Source of the DNA: Chryseosolibacter sp036402075 | GTDB lineage: Bacteria > Bacteroidota > Bacteroidia > Cytophagales > Cyclobacteriaceae | NCBI GenBank assembly: GCA_036402075.1 | Contig: DASWTP010000187.1 | Location: 1 to 64,000, forward strand | DNA length: 64,000 bases | Direction: 5' to 3' | In this document: positions 1 to 8,241 of the stretch, one piece after another | How the letters are laid out: every line of letters starts with the position of its first letter | Position numbering within the stretch: position 1 is the first letter of the stretch | Program-made: the position numbers and the translations under genes | Notes under the pieces: model-generated | Told to the model about the DNA's origin: nothing | Database searches by the model: none | What the model saw: the letters and a program-made list of their open reading frames with translations, nothing else

Positions 1-423
1 GCTGACCTTCTTTTAATGGCTGCTGAATGCGAAGTCGAAGTAGGTTCACTGACAACTGCAACCAACTATGTAAACATGGTTCGAACACGTGCGGCAAACT
101 CTGCTGACTTTGTTAAGAATGCTACTACAAACTTGCCTGAAGCAACGTACGTTATTACAAACTATCCGGTGTTTGCTGACAAGGCAACCGCTACGGCCGC
201 GATCCGTCATGAGCGCCTGATTGAACTCGCTATGGAAGGCCACCGCTTCTATGACCTCGTTCGCTGGGGCATAGCAGACCCGGTGTTGGATGCTAAGATC
301 GCTCGCGAATCAGCGAAGCGTACACACCTGGCTGGCGCTTCATTCGATGCACCTGCTGACTTATATCTGCCAATTCCTGAATCAGTGATTTCACAGAGCA
401 AAGGAAATCTGACGCAGAATTAA
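1..423 (+). CDS. RagB/SusD family outer-membrane lipoprotein, C-terminal end (5' truncated by window)
   Basis: The frame is open from base 1, so the gene starts before the window. The visible 140 residues begin ADLLLMAAECEVE, which matches the conserved region of SusD proteins where residues after 'R.ADvLLm.AEa' enter the C-terminal domain. Further SusD-like features are IRHERLIELAMEGHRFYDLVRWG and a closing segment LYLPIPESVISQSKGNLTQN, typical of the family's last residues. SusD proteins are surface lipoproteins that bind glycans or other polymers and cap a SusC TonB-dependent channel. The partner susC gene would be expected just upstream, outside the window. A strong terminator follows 25 bp downstream. 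Confidence 0.93.
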   Translation, partial: ADLLLMAAECEVEVGSLTTATNYVNMVRTRAANSADFVKNATTNLPEATYVITNYPVFADKATATAAIRHERLIELAMEGHRFYDLVRWGIADPVLDAKIARESAKRTHLAGASFDAPADLYLPIPESVISQSKGNLTQN

Positions 424-447
424 TTTTAGAAAACAGATTATGAATTG

Positions 448-484
448 AGAAAGAGATTACTTCGGTAATCTCTTTCTTGTTTTA
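448..484 (+). terminator. Rho-independent terminator of the SusD gene
   Basis: A perfect 13-bp stem (448-460 with 465-477) is closed by a TTCG tetraloop and followed by TTGTTTT. It lies 25 bp after the SusD stop codon and separates that gene from the VCBS lipoprotein gene. Confidence 0.9.
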
Positions 485-507
485 CGCCCGGCCTTCGTCT
501 ATTTTTA
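477..507 (+). promoter_or_regulatory. Candidate promoter for the VCBS lipoprotein gene
   Basis: TTG at 477-479 is followed after 20 nt by TATTTTTA at 500-507. This is close to the Bacteroidota primary-sigma pattern TTG-N17-23-TAnnTTTG, with one mismatch in the last base. It would give a leader of about 27 nt before the ATG at 541. The -35-like element overlaps the end of the upstream terminator. Confidence 0.35.
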
Positions 508-540
508 AGATTGTTTGATAACCCCATCTTCCCATTGCCC

Positions 541-3500
541 ATGAGAAAGTTGACGTCTTGGCTGCTCGCGCTTGGTGCGGTATTGTTCGTGTGCTGCTCA
601 CGTGACGAAGGCCCTGAAACGCTATTTAAAGAAGTGAGCCGTGATCGTCATGGCATCGACTTTCAAAACACCATCACTGAAAATGATTCACTGAATATCC
701 TGACGTTGGAATACATTTACAACGGTGGAGGCGTGGCTGTGGCCGATTTCAACAAGGATGGCAAAAGCGACCTGTTTTTCTCAGGGAACATGGTGGCCAA
801 TAAACTCTACCTCAATAAAGGAAATTTTGAATTTGAAGACGTCTCGGAAATTGCCGGCATTGGCGCAAAAGACAAATGGAAGTCCAGCGTTGCCATAGCC
901 GATGTGAATGGTGACGGATGGAAAGACATTTATGTCTGCGCTACCATTCTGCCCGATTCTGCCAAGCGTCAAAATATGCTCTTCATTCATAAAGGCCTTG
1001 ATGCCAATGGAAGGCCGCTCTTTGAAGATCAGGCAGCCCGCTATGGTGTAAATTATGCGGGACACAGTTCCGGCTCCGCTTTCCTTGATTACGATAACGA
1101 TGGCGACCTGGATCTGTTCATTATCACCAATACAATCCTGAAAGGAATCCCAACGTCCTATCGCCCTAAAATAACCGATGGCACAACCAACGCAGATGTG
1201 CTCTTCCGAAACAATGGCAATGGAACCTTCACGAATGTTTCCAGGGAGGCCGGCATTCTCGATGAAGGTTACGGCCTCGGCTTGGGTATTGCCGACATCA
1301 ACCAGGATGGCTGGCAGGATATTTACGTCAGCAATGATTATATCACGAATGACCTGCTTTACATCAACAATAAGAATGGAACGTTCACAAACCAGATTGA
1401 CAAGGCCATCAAACATCAGTCGATGTTCTCGATGGGCAACGATATTGCCGATTTCAACAATGACGGACTTCCCGACATCATTACCCTTGACATGCTGCCC
1501 GAGGGCAACCTCAGGAGAAAGACGGTGATCGGAGGTACAAGTTACTCCTCTTACTTGAACAACGATCGCTATGGCTATTCGCATCAGTATATCCGAAATG
1601 TGCTGCAGGTGAACAATGGCGATGGCACCTTCAGCGAGATCGGCCAACTTGCCGGGGTTCATCAAACCGAGTGGAGCTGGTCGCCACTTTTTGTCGATGT
1701 TGATAACGATGGGTTTCGTGACCTGCTGGTGACCAACGGCTTTCCCAAAGACATTACCGACAAAGACTTTGCAAACTTCCGCGCAGAAACGAGCACGATC
1801 GCATCGGTGAAATACCAGATCGATTCAATTCCGGTAGTGAAAATTCCAAACTACGCATTCAAAAACAATGGCGACCTCACATTCACGGACATGACGAAAG
1901 CATGGGGCCTGACAAAACCATCGTTTTCCAACGGGGCCTCTTTTGCTGACCTCGACAATGACGGTGATGTGGACTACGTGGTGAATAATATCAATGACGG
2001 AGTGATGATGTATGAGAACACGCTGTACGATAAAGGAAAAAAAGATTCAGTTAACCATTTCCTTCGTATTCGCCTTGACGGTGACGCTGCAAACAGAAGC
2101 GGGCTTGGAAGCAAGATAAAAGTATACTATGACGGTAAATTTCAATATCACGATCACTCGGTGTACCGGGGTTACATCTCAAGCGTGGAAGATGTGATCC
2201 ATTTTGGGTTGGGAAATAATTCGAGAGCAGATTCTATTGTCGTGATTTGGCCGAACCTCAAAAAGAGCCTGATCACCGATGTAAAGGTAGACCAGGTCAT
2301 TACGGTCGCTCAGAAAGACGCGCAGCTTACTGTGCCACCACCAAAAGCTGAACGTGCTCCAAAAATGTTTACGAATGTGTCAAAGACTCACGCGCCATTC
2401 CTTCATGAAGAGGACGATAAAATTGATTTTAATGTGCAACGCACAATACCGCATAAATTTTCGCAGTCCGGACCTTCAGTGGCAGTAGGTGACATCAATG
2501 GTGACGGACTCGAAGATTTCTACGTAGGCGGCTCCGCGCACTTTGACGGAACACTCTTCGTTCAATCCCGAACGGGTGTGTTTTCAAAACGACCACTGCC
2601 GAAATCTCCGACTAAGAACGAAGAAGATCAGGGAAGTCTTTTCTTCGATGCAGACAACGACAAAGACCTGGATCTTTACGTGGTAAGCGGCTCGTTCGAA
2701 TTTCCACACGATTCACCCGCACAAACGGACCGCCTTTATGTCAACGATGGTAAAGGGAATTTTCGTCTCGATCCGAGCAGGCTTCCGGACTCAACGACAA
2801 GCAGTGGCTCCTGCGTGCGTGCCGCTGACGTTGATGCCGATGGCGACCTGGACCTTTTTGTCGGTGGCAAAGTAATTCCCGGGCAATATCCATATGCTGC
2901 CGACAGCTACCTGTTGATCAATGAAGACGGCAGGTTCTTCAATCGCACCGAAGAGCTCGCGAAAGGATTGTCAACCGTTGGAATTGTTAACGATGCCCTC
3001 TGGACAGACATTGACAATGACAATAAGGTTGATTTATTGCTTGCCGGAGAGTTCATGCCATTGACGGTATTCAAAAACAATGGGCGCACATTCACAAAAC
3101 TTTCGGGCACCGGGCTCGAAAAATATTCCGGATGGTGGAACAGTCTGTGCGGAGCTGACTTCGACAAAGATGGCGATATCGATTATGTAGCGGGGAATCT
3201 CGGCCAGAATAACTTGTATCGCGCGTCCGATACAATGCCTCTTCGTGTTTATGCAAAAGATTTTGACGGCAACAACAGCGTGGACGCAATTTTGTCCTGC
3301 TACCTGCTTTCCGAAGACGGTGACCGCAAAGAATTTCCCGTGCATTTCTGGGAAGAGTTGAACTCCCAGAGCCCAAAGTTTAGAAGGCAATTCAAGTACT
3401 ATAAAAAGTTTGGACGGGCGACACTTGACAAAATTTTGTCGGAGGCCGATCGAAAGGACGCACTGGTGCTAACCACAAACTGGACCAACACCAGTTACAT

Positions 3501-4092
3501 TGAGAACCTGGGCAATGGTAAGTTTTCAGTACAGGCATTGCCGTTGCAAGTGCAGACTTCGCCTGTGAATGGCATTGTCTCTGTTGATGCGAATGCCGAT
3601 GGCTGGCTCGATGTTGTGATGGTAGGTAATGATTATGGCAACGAAGTGAACATGGGCAGGTATGATGCATTTAACGGGGCGGTGTTGATGAACAAAGGCA
3701 ACGCGCAGTTTGAATTTGTGCCGATCAGCAAGAGCGGTTTCAGCGTGCCCAAAGACGCGAAGGCCATTGTGCACCTTCCATCATTCAATGCAAATATGTT
3801 GATCGCCAGCCAGAACCGCGACTCCCTGAAGGCGTTTAACCTCAATGCTAAATTCAAGCACACATTCCACGCTTCACAAGCCGATGAATACGCGGAAATA
3901 ATGTACGAGGATGGAACAAAGAGTCGTGTGGAATTCTATTACGGGTCAGGCTACTTGTCGCAATCTTCCCGCACTATTGCCATTACAGATAATGTTGTTT
4001 CGATAACCGTTGCCGATCGGAAGGGAAATGTTCGCAAGATTAAAGCGTCACTTTTTGCCACTTTATTTTTTGACAGGCACGAAGGCTTTTAA
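541..4092 (+). CDS. VCBS/FG-GAP repeat lipoprotein with ASPIC/UnbV domain
   Basis: This is an 1183-residue predicted surface lipoprotein. I chose the ATG at 541 over an in-frame TTG at 511 because it opens directly into a lipoprotein signal peptide with a lipobox ending FVCCS. At least seven Ca-binding-type D-x-[DN]-x-D-G loops run from about residue 68 to 500 (DFNKDGKSD, DVNGDGWKD, DYDNDGDLD and others). An ASPIC/UnbV-like segment follows at about 517-590 (GLGSKIKVYYDG, VEDVIHFGLG, VVIWPN). A second series of such loops covers about 647-1050. The array suggests a beta-propeller/integrin-like fold. Proteins of this architecture and length commonly sit beside SusC/SusD pairs in Bacteroidota, as here. 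The substrate is unknown. The 3' end overlaps the convergent gene by 30 bp. Confidence 0.9.
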   Translation: MRKLTSWLLALGAVLFVCCSRDEGPETLFKEVSRDRHGIDFQNTITENDSLNILTLEYIYNGGGVAVADFNKDGKSDLFFSGNMVANKLYLNKGNFEFEDVSEIAGIGAKDKWKSSVAIADVNGDGWKDIYVCATILPDSAKRQNMLFIHKGLDANGRPLFEDQAARYGVNYAGHSSGSAFLDYDNDGDLDLFIITNTILKGIPTSYRPKITDGTTNADVLFRNNGNGTFTNVSREAGILDEGYGLGLGIADINQDGWQDIYVSNDYITNDLLYINNKNGTFTNQIDKAIKHQSMFSMGNDIADFNNDGLPDIITLDMLPEGNLRRKTVIGGTSYSSYLNNDRYGYSHQYIRNVLQVNNGDGTFSEIGQLAGVHQTEWSWSPLFVDVDNDGFRDLLVTNGFPKDITDKDFANFRAETSTIASVKYQIDSIPVVKIPNYAFKNNGDLTFTDMTKAWGLTKPSFSNGASFADLDNDGDVDYVVNNINDGVMMYENTLYDKGKKDSVNHFLRIRLDGDAANRSGLGSKIKVYYDGKFQYHDHSVYRGYISSVEDVIHFGLGNNSRADSIVVIWPNLKKSLITDVKVDQVITVAQKDAQLTVPPPKAERAPKMFTNVSKTHAPFLHEEDDKIDFNVQRTIPHKFSQSGPSVAVGDINGDGLEDFYVGGSAHFDGTLFVQSRTGVFSKRPLPKSPTKNEEDQGSLFFDADNDKDLDLYVVSGSFEFPHDSPAQTDRLYVNDGKGNFRLDPSRLPDSTTSSGSCVRAADVDADGDLDLFVGGKVIPGQYPYAADSYLLINEDGRFFNRTEELAKGLSTVGIVNDALWTDIDNDNKVDLLLAGEFMPLTVFKNNGRTFTKLSGTGLEKYSGWWNSLCGADFDKDGDIDYVAGNLGQNNLYRASDTMPLRVYAKDFDGNNSVDAILSCYLLSEDGDRKEFPVHFWEELNSQSPKFRRQFKYYKKFGRATLDKILSEADRKDALVLTTNWTNTSYIENLGNGKFSVQALPLQVQTSPVNGIVSVDANADGWLDVVMVGNDYGNEVNMGRYDAFNGAVLMNKGNAQFEFVPISKSGFSVPKDAKAIVHLPSFNANMLIASQNRDSLKAFNLNAKFKHTFHASQADEYAEIMYEDGTKSRVEFYYGSGYLSQSSRTIAITDNVVSITVADRKGNVRKIKASLFATLFFDRHEGF

Positions 4093-4539
4093 TTTTTCGT
4101 GAACGAACTCTACATTGTTTCCATATTGGATGCCCGCGGTCATTTTTAATGAGTTGGATCTGAGCTGGTCTAGGTCTTTAAGAAAACCAATGATCAAGTC
4201 GTCTACCACAAGAACGATCTGCGTATTCGGAAACCCGATCGCCAGGTTTCGGAGCTTCTCAGCTCCATTTTCAGTGAACACCAGTGTGAAGTACTTCTGC
4301 ATCGCAAGATCGAGTTTTATTTCTGTCATGTACGCCAGGTCAATTTTGGTTAGCACGGGCTGAGGTGCGAGACAAAATTTTTTATTTTCGATGTTGACGG
4401 CCGGATTTTCACACTTCTTTGAATACTTCACGGTGATATACACACCGAGCTTACTCTCCTGACCGAACGCGGAATTCATCGTAATGAAGACAGTAACTAA
4501 CGTAAGGGCAGCAATATATTGTCCCATTGGTTTTGCCAT
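4063..4539 (-). CDS. Small secreted protein with similarity to the SecDF P1 head region
   Basis: This is a 158-residue protein with an N-terminal signal peptide (hydrophobic stretch, probable cleavage after SAFG at about residue 26). The mature part contains FTLVFTENGAEKLRNLAI followed by TQIVLVVDDLIIG. That resembles the P1-head pattern of SecD (F.L.FT..GA..L followed by ...IVLDG.vI), but none of the SecD membrane segments is present. The function is unknown and the SecD link is inference from a short pattern. The start lies 3 bp after the stop of the YecE-type gene, so the two are probably cotranscribed. The 3' end overlaps the VCBS gene tail-to-tail. Confidence 0.75.
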   Translation of the reverse strand: MAKPMGQYIAALTLVTVFITMNSAFGQESKLGVYITVKYSKKCENPAVNIENKKFCLAPQPVLTKIDLAYMTEIKLDLAMQKYFTLVFTENGAEKLRNLAIGFPNTQIVLVVDDLIIGFLKDLDQLRSNSLKMTAGIQYGNNVEFVHEKLKAFVPVKK

Positions 4540-4542
4540 TGC

Positions 4543-5430
4543 TTAGCTGATGAATTTAGGTTCGCGCAACGAAAGTCCACAAACCTTATTAATGCGCTCA
4601 ATCACATACTTCGCCAGCTCGGGGGAATGAATCTCGTCATGTTGATGCATAAAGAAATAGATTTTTTGAATGCCTTCTTGCATCCAGGCGTGCATGCGAT
4701 CAACCCAGTCGTCTACACGAGCGTAGTCCGAAGGGTGCAGGCCATTGCCTACAAAACGGATGAAGGCTTCCGGGGTGGTCAGCCGCATGTGGACACAATC
4801 TCTTCGGCCGGCAGCGTCTGTGATCACAGATCCGATCCGTGCCTGTTCAAAAATGTTGAACATTGTTTTGAATGCTTCTTCGTTCTTGAACCATTGCGCC
4901 TGGCGGAGTTCAACAAAGAGCTTGATGTCTTTCGGGATTGCTTCAACGAAACGGGCTATCGTCTCGGTGGTTTTCGGTCCCATGGTGGGATGCGGCATTA
5001 GAAAAACAGGGCCCAAGTTTTCTCCAAAGCCCGAAATGCCATCGAGGAAACGATCGGTGAGCGCTTGCGCGTCCTGTAACTTTTGAATATGTGAAATCTT
5101 TTCAGACACCTTCGGACAAAACTGAAAATCGCTTCCAACTTTGTCCTTCCATGCAGCAGCCTGTGTGCGCGTTGGCAGCTTGTAAAACGTGGCGTTCAGC
5201 TCGATGGTGTTGAAGAATTTCGAGTAGTGTGAAAGGAAATCGGATTCTTTCGTTCCTTTCGGGTAGATTTTTCCGATCCAGTCTTTGCGCCCCCACTTTG
5301 CGCAACCTACGAAAATCTGCGCTTCGCCCTTTGGTTGTCGGGCGAGGAGGGTCGTTGTCTCCACTCGGTCGGGCGGCAGCGCAAAGGTGATTTCGTCAAC
5401 TTCTCCTGCCGTTACTTTTCCAAAGTCCAT
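4543..5430 (-). CDS. DUF72/YecE family protein
   Basis: This is a 295-residue protein of the DUF72 (YecE) TIM-barrel family, recognised from FVGCAKWGRKDWIGKIYPKG near the N-terminus, the FNTIELNATFYKLP segment, FCPKVSEKISH, KLFVELRQAQWF and the C-terminal RFVGNGLHP region. The length suits the family (about 240-300). The biochemical role of DUF72 proteins is not established. It appears to be first in a two-gene minus-strand unit with the small secreted protein. The first about 35 residues precede the conserved domain, so a slightly later start is possible. Confidence 0.88.
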   Translation of the reverse strand: MDFGKVTAGEVDEITFALPPDRVETTTLLARQPKGEAQIFVGCAKWGRKDWIGKIYPKGTKESDFLSHYSKFFNTIELNATFYKLPTRTQAAAWKDKVGSDFQFCPKVSEKISHIQKLQDAQALTDRFLDGISGFGENLGPVFLMPHPTMGPKTTETIARFVEAIPKDIKLFVELRQAQWFKNEEAFKTMFNIFEQARIGSVITDAAGRRDCVHMRLTTPEAFIRFVGNGLHPSDYARVDDWVDRMHAWMQEGIQKIYFFMHQHDEIHSPELAKYVIERINKVCGLSLREPKFIS

Positions 5431-5460
5431 GAGGAGAAAGATACGAAAAATGCAAGAGAT

Positions 5461-5510
5461 AATTCCGGGTTCCGAGTTTCAACACGAAACACGAGACCCG
5501 GAATTTTTTT
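5461..5510. repeat. Intergenic inverted repeat with 7-nt periodic interior
   Basis: A 10-bp stem AATTCCGGGT (5461-5470) pairs with 5496-5505. The T7 run follows on the plus strand. The interior reads as degenerate 7-nt words (CACGAAA, CACGAGA, CCCGGAA). It lies immediately after the stop of the minus-strand gene ending at 5509. The T run is on the wrong side for that gene, so a terminator role is uncertain. Confidence 0.5.
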
Positions 5511-6045
5511 ACTCTGTCTTCGTCAGATTCATCTCGAAAAATTTCATCCAGCTTGTTCCATCGGATGAGTATTCGCCTATTTCATTCCAGGTTTTTGCTT
5601 TCGGATCAATCTTGATGGAGTAGCGCGTTTTGCCACGGTTCGGAATATCGAATCCCCATTGATAGGTGTTTTCACCGGTTACATTGAACCACGCGTCTGA
5701 ACTGCGCCCATCTTTCAAATGGGTGCGAAACTTATATTGGCCGGATCCCTGGTCGTATGACAACATGGCGAGGGCGTGGTGAACAACGGTCTCTTGTTTT
5801 GTCTCCGGGTTCAACGCCTTTCCGACACCTTCTACCAGGTAGACCATGCCATCCAGTTTGGCTTCTATTTTTTCATCCACGCTAGACTTCCTTGGTTCGC
5901 CAGGACCCATTTGCATCCAGCCTTCGCCTTTCCATCGACCTTCCCACGCTGCAAACACTTTCATTTTTTCTTTGTTGCCCATCTCAGGCTGTGCCACGAC
6001 AGCCGAGGCAACGAACAGAAGCAAAAGAAACAGTACGTTTTTCAT
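5509..6045 (-). CDS. Secreted DUF1579-like beta-barrel protein
   Basis: This is a 178-residue exported protein. The ATG at 6045 begins a clear signal peptide (KNVLFLLLLFVASAVVAQ), whereas an upstream in-frame start at 6102 would overlap the regulator gene. The mature part starts with FAAWEGRWKGEG, the opening of DUF1579-like/lipocalin-type barrels in which a 'W.G.W.G' motif precedes the first strands, and ends with a barrel-like GTSWMKFFEMNLTKTE. Known relatives are mostly unassigned. It is third in a unit with the membrane protein and the winged-helix regulator, with a 22-bp spacing, so it may be a stress-type secreted product of that unit. The family assignment is moderate. Confidence 0.78.
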   Translation of the reverse strand: MKNVLFLLLLFVASAVVAQPEMGNKEKMKVFAAWEGRWKGEGWMQMGPGEPRKSSVDEKIEAKLDGMVYLVEGVGKALNPETKQETVVHHALAMLSYDQGSGQYKFRTHLKDGRSSDAWFNVTGENTYQWGFDIPNRGKTRYSIKIDPKAKTWNEIGEYSSDGTSWMKFFEMNLTKTE

Positions 6046-6067
6046 AAGCGGTATTTTTAGGTTAGAA

Positions 6068-6352
6068 CTATTTGTTGATGTATTGTTTAAGGGATGTGAC
6101 ATAGTCTTCGAACGCTTTAATCCCTTTTTGTGTGACTTTGCACGTTGTCAACGGTTTCTTTCCTTTGAAAGACTTTTCCACGCTGATATAGCCAGCTTCC
6201 GAAAGCTTGTCGATCTGTACGCTGAGATTTCCCGCGGTACTTTTCGTCTTCTCTTTCAAAAATGTAAACTCAGCACTTTCGAGCGACATCAGCAGGCTCA
6301 TCACGGCTAGTCGCAGCTGCGAATGCAAGAGCGGATCAAGATCTTTAAACAT
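6068..6352 (-). CDS. Winged-helix transcriptional regulator (HTH_34/MarR-like)
   Basis: This is a 94-residue single-domain DNA-binding protein. The pattern MFKDLDPLLHSQLRLAVMSLL, then TFLKEKTKSTAGNLSVQIDKLSEAGYI (recognition helix region) and a wing around FKGKKPLTTCKVT, is that of the HTH_34 winged-helix group, which in Bacteroidota is often encoded next to a multi-pass membrane protein. Here the membrane protein lies 4 bp upstream in the same unit. The palindromes at 6985-7007, before the first gene of this unit, are a plausible site for autoregulation, but this is inference. Confidence 0.88.
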   Translation of the reverse strand: MFKDLDPLLHSQLRLAVMSLLMSLESAEFTFLKEKTKSTAGNLSVQIDKLSEAGYISVEKSFKGKKPLTTCKVTQKGIKAFEDYVTSLKQYINK

Positions 6353-6356
6353 GTGG

Positions 6357-6923
6357 CTATTCCTTCGTTTTCAGCAAATACCCAGGAACAATGTAGCCAC
6401 ACAGGATCGCGACTGCCCCAATCAACGGCTGGGTTTCCATGGGTGTAAGAAAGGAAATGATTCCAAAGATCCAGAAGGAAATTCCTCCGAACACCAGGGG
6501 TCTGAAGCGGATCACAATGCCACTGATGAATGTAGGTATTGAACTGACGGTTAGGATAACTGGGTTAAGCTGAAAATTTATTTTGCTGCCGAACGCGACC
6601 AACGTAAAGATCGTAACTCCGAAAGTAAGCCAGAGCCACATCGACACGGTGTCGAGGTGGGTGGTGTTGCGCTGCGCCTTGCCCTCGCGGTAACCCCGTA
6701 TCATCGAGATAATCCACGCAGGAATGGTGATTGCCCACACCACATAGAAATGCTTGTAGCCGATCTGCTGCAGCGCATACATTCCTATGTTCGCGGCCAC
6801 CACAACCCAACCCCACAGCAAGAAATAGAAGCCATTGCGTGACATGTTTCCCTTGGCTTCTGAAATCATTTTCGTGATGATGTCGAGGCTTTCTTGTGCT
6901 GTCAATGAATTTTGCTCTTTCAT
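6357..6923 (-). CDS. Six-pass membrane protein of unknown function
   Basis: This is a 188-residue protein with a polar N-terminus (about 30 residues) and roughly six hydrophobic segments, at about 31-51, 56-76, 93-112, 120-140, 142-162 and 167-187. No catalytic motif was recognised. It is the first gene of the three-gene unit with the winged-helix regulator (4-bp gap) and the secreted DUF1579-like protein. The pairing with an HTH_34 regulator suggests the membrane protein is the main target or sensor of that regulator, but this is inference. Confidence 0.82.
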   Translation of the reverse strand: MKEQNSLTAQESLDIITKMISEAKGNMSRNGFYFLLWGWVVVAANIGMYALQQIGYKHFYVVWAITIPAWIISMIRGYREGKAQRNTTHLDTVSMWLWLTFGVTIFTLVAFGSKINFQLNPVILTVSSIPTFISGIVIRFRPLVFGGISFWIFGIISFLTPMETQPLIGAVAILCGYIVPGYLLKTKE

Positions 6924-6984
6924 AGCTGTAGTGGTAAGGGTGTAAGACCTGAATGTGCTCGTTTGTAAACAGAACGAAACAAAT

Positions 6985-7007
6985 GTAAACTAGTTTATAT
7001 TATAAAC
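6985..7007. promoter_or_regulatory. Overlapping palindromes, candidate operator of the winged-helix regulator
   Basis: A perfect 12-bp palindrome TAAACTAGTTTA (6986-6997) overlaps a second one, GTTTATA-T-TATAAAC (6993-7007). A related half-site GTTTGTAAAC lies at 6961-6970. The cluster is 62-84 bp before the membrane-protein start and 42-64 bp before ribE, so it could control either direction. No protein-binding evidence exists in the sequence itself. Confidence 0.5.
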
Positions 7008-7048
7008 CAAAATATTTTAAAACATCGTTTTTTAAGCTAATTTGGGCC

Positions 7049-7636
7049 ATGTTTACAGGAATAGTTGAAGCAATCGGCCAGGTTTCCGAACTGAAGAAGG
7101 AGGGAACCAACTTGCATATCAGAGTTGAGAGCCCGATCAGCAATGCACTCAAAGTCGATCAAAGCGTTTCTCATGATGGCGTCTGCCTGACGGTGACGAA
7201 AGTTGAAAACAATGCGCACTGGGTTACCGCGATCGAAGAGACGATTCAAAAAACAAACTTCAGCACCCTTTCGCTGCAGAAGCGATTCAACCTGGAGCGC
7301 TGCATGCTGAACAACGGCAGGTTCGATGGACACATTGTGCAGGGACACGTTGATCAAACGGGCATCGTGACGAGAATTGAGGACAAGAACGGAAGCTGGT
7401 TGTTTCACGTTGAGTATGATCCGTCTTACGACAACATTACCGTAGAGAAAGGTTCTGTTTGTCTCAACGGTGTGAGCCTCACCTGCTTTAATTCGAAGCC
7501 TGCGGCATTTTCCGTGGCCATCATTCCTTATACCTTCGATAACACTAATTTCCACCAGCTCAGGCAAGGCGATGTGGTGAACCTGGAGTTCGATATCATT
7601 GGGAAGTATGTGAAGCGGTTGCTGGGGAAGTCGTGA
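7049..7636 (+). CDS. ribE: Riboflavin synthase (alpha subunit type)
   Basis: This is a 195-residue enzyme that dismutates two molecules of 6,7-dimethyl-8-ribityllumazine into riboflavin. The start MFTGIVEAIG is the canonical family N-terminus. Two homologous lumazine-binding barrels are visible: the first about residues 1-87 (SHDGVCLTV) and the second about 88-185 (GHIVQGHVDQTG, VCLNGVSLTC, VNLEFDIIGKYVKRL). The length is normal. The usual 'NGVCLTV' of barrel 1 reads HDGVCLTV here. It stands alone, converging on the PAP2 gene. No FMN riboswitch-like sequence fits in the 125-bp upstream region. Confidence 0.97.
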   Translation: MFTGIVEAIGQVSELKKEGTNLHIRVESPISNALKVDQSVSHDGVCLTVTKVENNAHWVTAIEETIQKTNFSTLSLQKRFNLERCMLNNGRFDGHIVQGHVDQTGIVTRIEDKNGSWLFHVEYDPSYDNITVEKGSVCLNGVSLTCFNSKPAAFSVAIIPYTFDNTNFHQLRQGDVVNLEFDIIGKYVKRLLGKS

Positions 7637-7656
7637 TGCTGCAGGCTCAGGTGCTG

Positions 7657-8241
7657 TTAACGAACATCCTTTTTCGAACGATCCATGGCAATGGAGATCT
7701 TGCGATAAAGCATGAAGCATCCTGTGGCGCAGATCATTCCCACAACGGCTCCTACGATGATGTCGCCCGGGTAATGCACGCCAAGGTAGATTCTTGAATA
7801 ACCGACCACCAGCGCCCATAGGAACATCCATCGCACCTGTCGGGTGAGGTCTCGGAAAAGGAAAAAGACAAACAGCGCCAGGCCGAACGTGTTTGCAGCA
7901 TGACTGGATGCGAAGCCGAATTTTTCTCCGCGATAGCCGTTCACAATGTGGACAAGGTCACGCAGTTCAGGATCGTGCGTTGGTCTGAGCCGGGCGAAGA
8001 AGGGTTTCATGAATGTGCTCGTAATCTGATCGGCCAGCACGATGGTAAGCGCGATACAAATGACAGCTGCAACTCCCTTGATGCCGTAGGTTCTGAAAAT
8101 AAAATAGACAATCGCGAGGTATAGCGGGACCCAGGTAAGCTTGTGGCTGATGACGACCATAATGGTGTCGAGCCATTCTGCATGATACGAATTCAGTTCG
8201 ATGAATAAGTTCTTGTCGAGCTCAAGGAAGAAATCTATCAT
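7657..8241 (-). CDS. PAP2-family membrane phosphatase
   Basis: This is a 194-residue integral membrane protein with the three PAP2 signature motifs: KPFFARLRP, then FASSHAANTF (SGH-type motif written SSHAAN), and SRIYLGVHYPGD. Several hydrophobic helices surround them. Family members dephosphorylate lipid pyrophosphates or phosphatidyl phosphates, for example undecaprenyl diphosphate or PgpB-type substrates, at the periplasmic face. The exact substrate cannot be read from the sequence. The start codon overlaps the stop of the upstream histidine kinase gene by 4 bp, so the two are translationally coupled. Confidence 0.92.
   Translation of the reverse strand: MIDFFLELDKNLFIELNSYHAEWLDTIMVVISHKLTWVPLYLAIVYFIFRTYGIKGVAAVICIALTIVLADQITSTFMKPFFARLRPTHDPELRDLVHIVNGYRGEKFGFASSHAANTFGLALFVFFLFRDLTRQVRWMFLWALVVGYSRIYLGVHYPGDIIVGAVVGMICATGCFMLYRKISIAMDRSKKDVR

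Noticed and set aside
511..540. TTG start for the VCBS lipoprotein at 511
   Set aside because: The ATG at 541 directly begins the lipoprotein signal peptide, whereas the upstream codons add ten non-signal residues.
781..1665. Long antisense ORF (294 codons) opposite the VCBS lipoprotein gene
   Set aside because: It mirrors the D-x-D-x-D-G repeats of the plus-strand gene, which produce long open frames on the complement, and it has no domain pattern of its own.
6924..7048. FMN riboswitch before ribE
   Set aside because: The 125-bp region lacks the length and conserved FMN-aptamer blocks and is explained by palindromic operator-like sites.
7037..7831. Antisense ORF of 264 codons covering ribE
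   Set aside because: The plus strand encodes an unmistakable riboflavin synthase, and the antisense frame also runs into the PAP2 gene in another frame.
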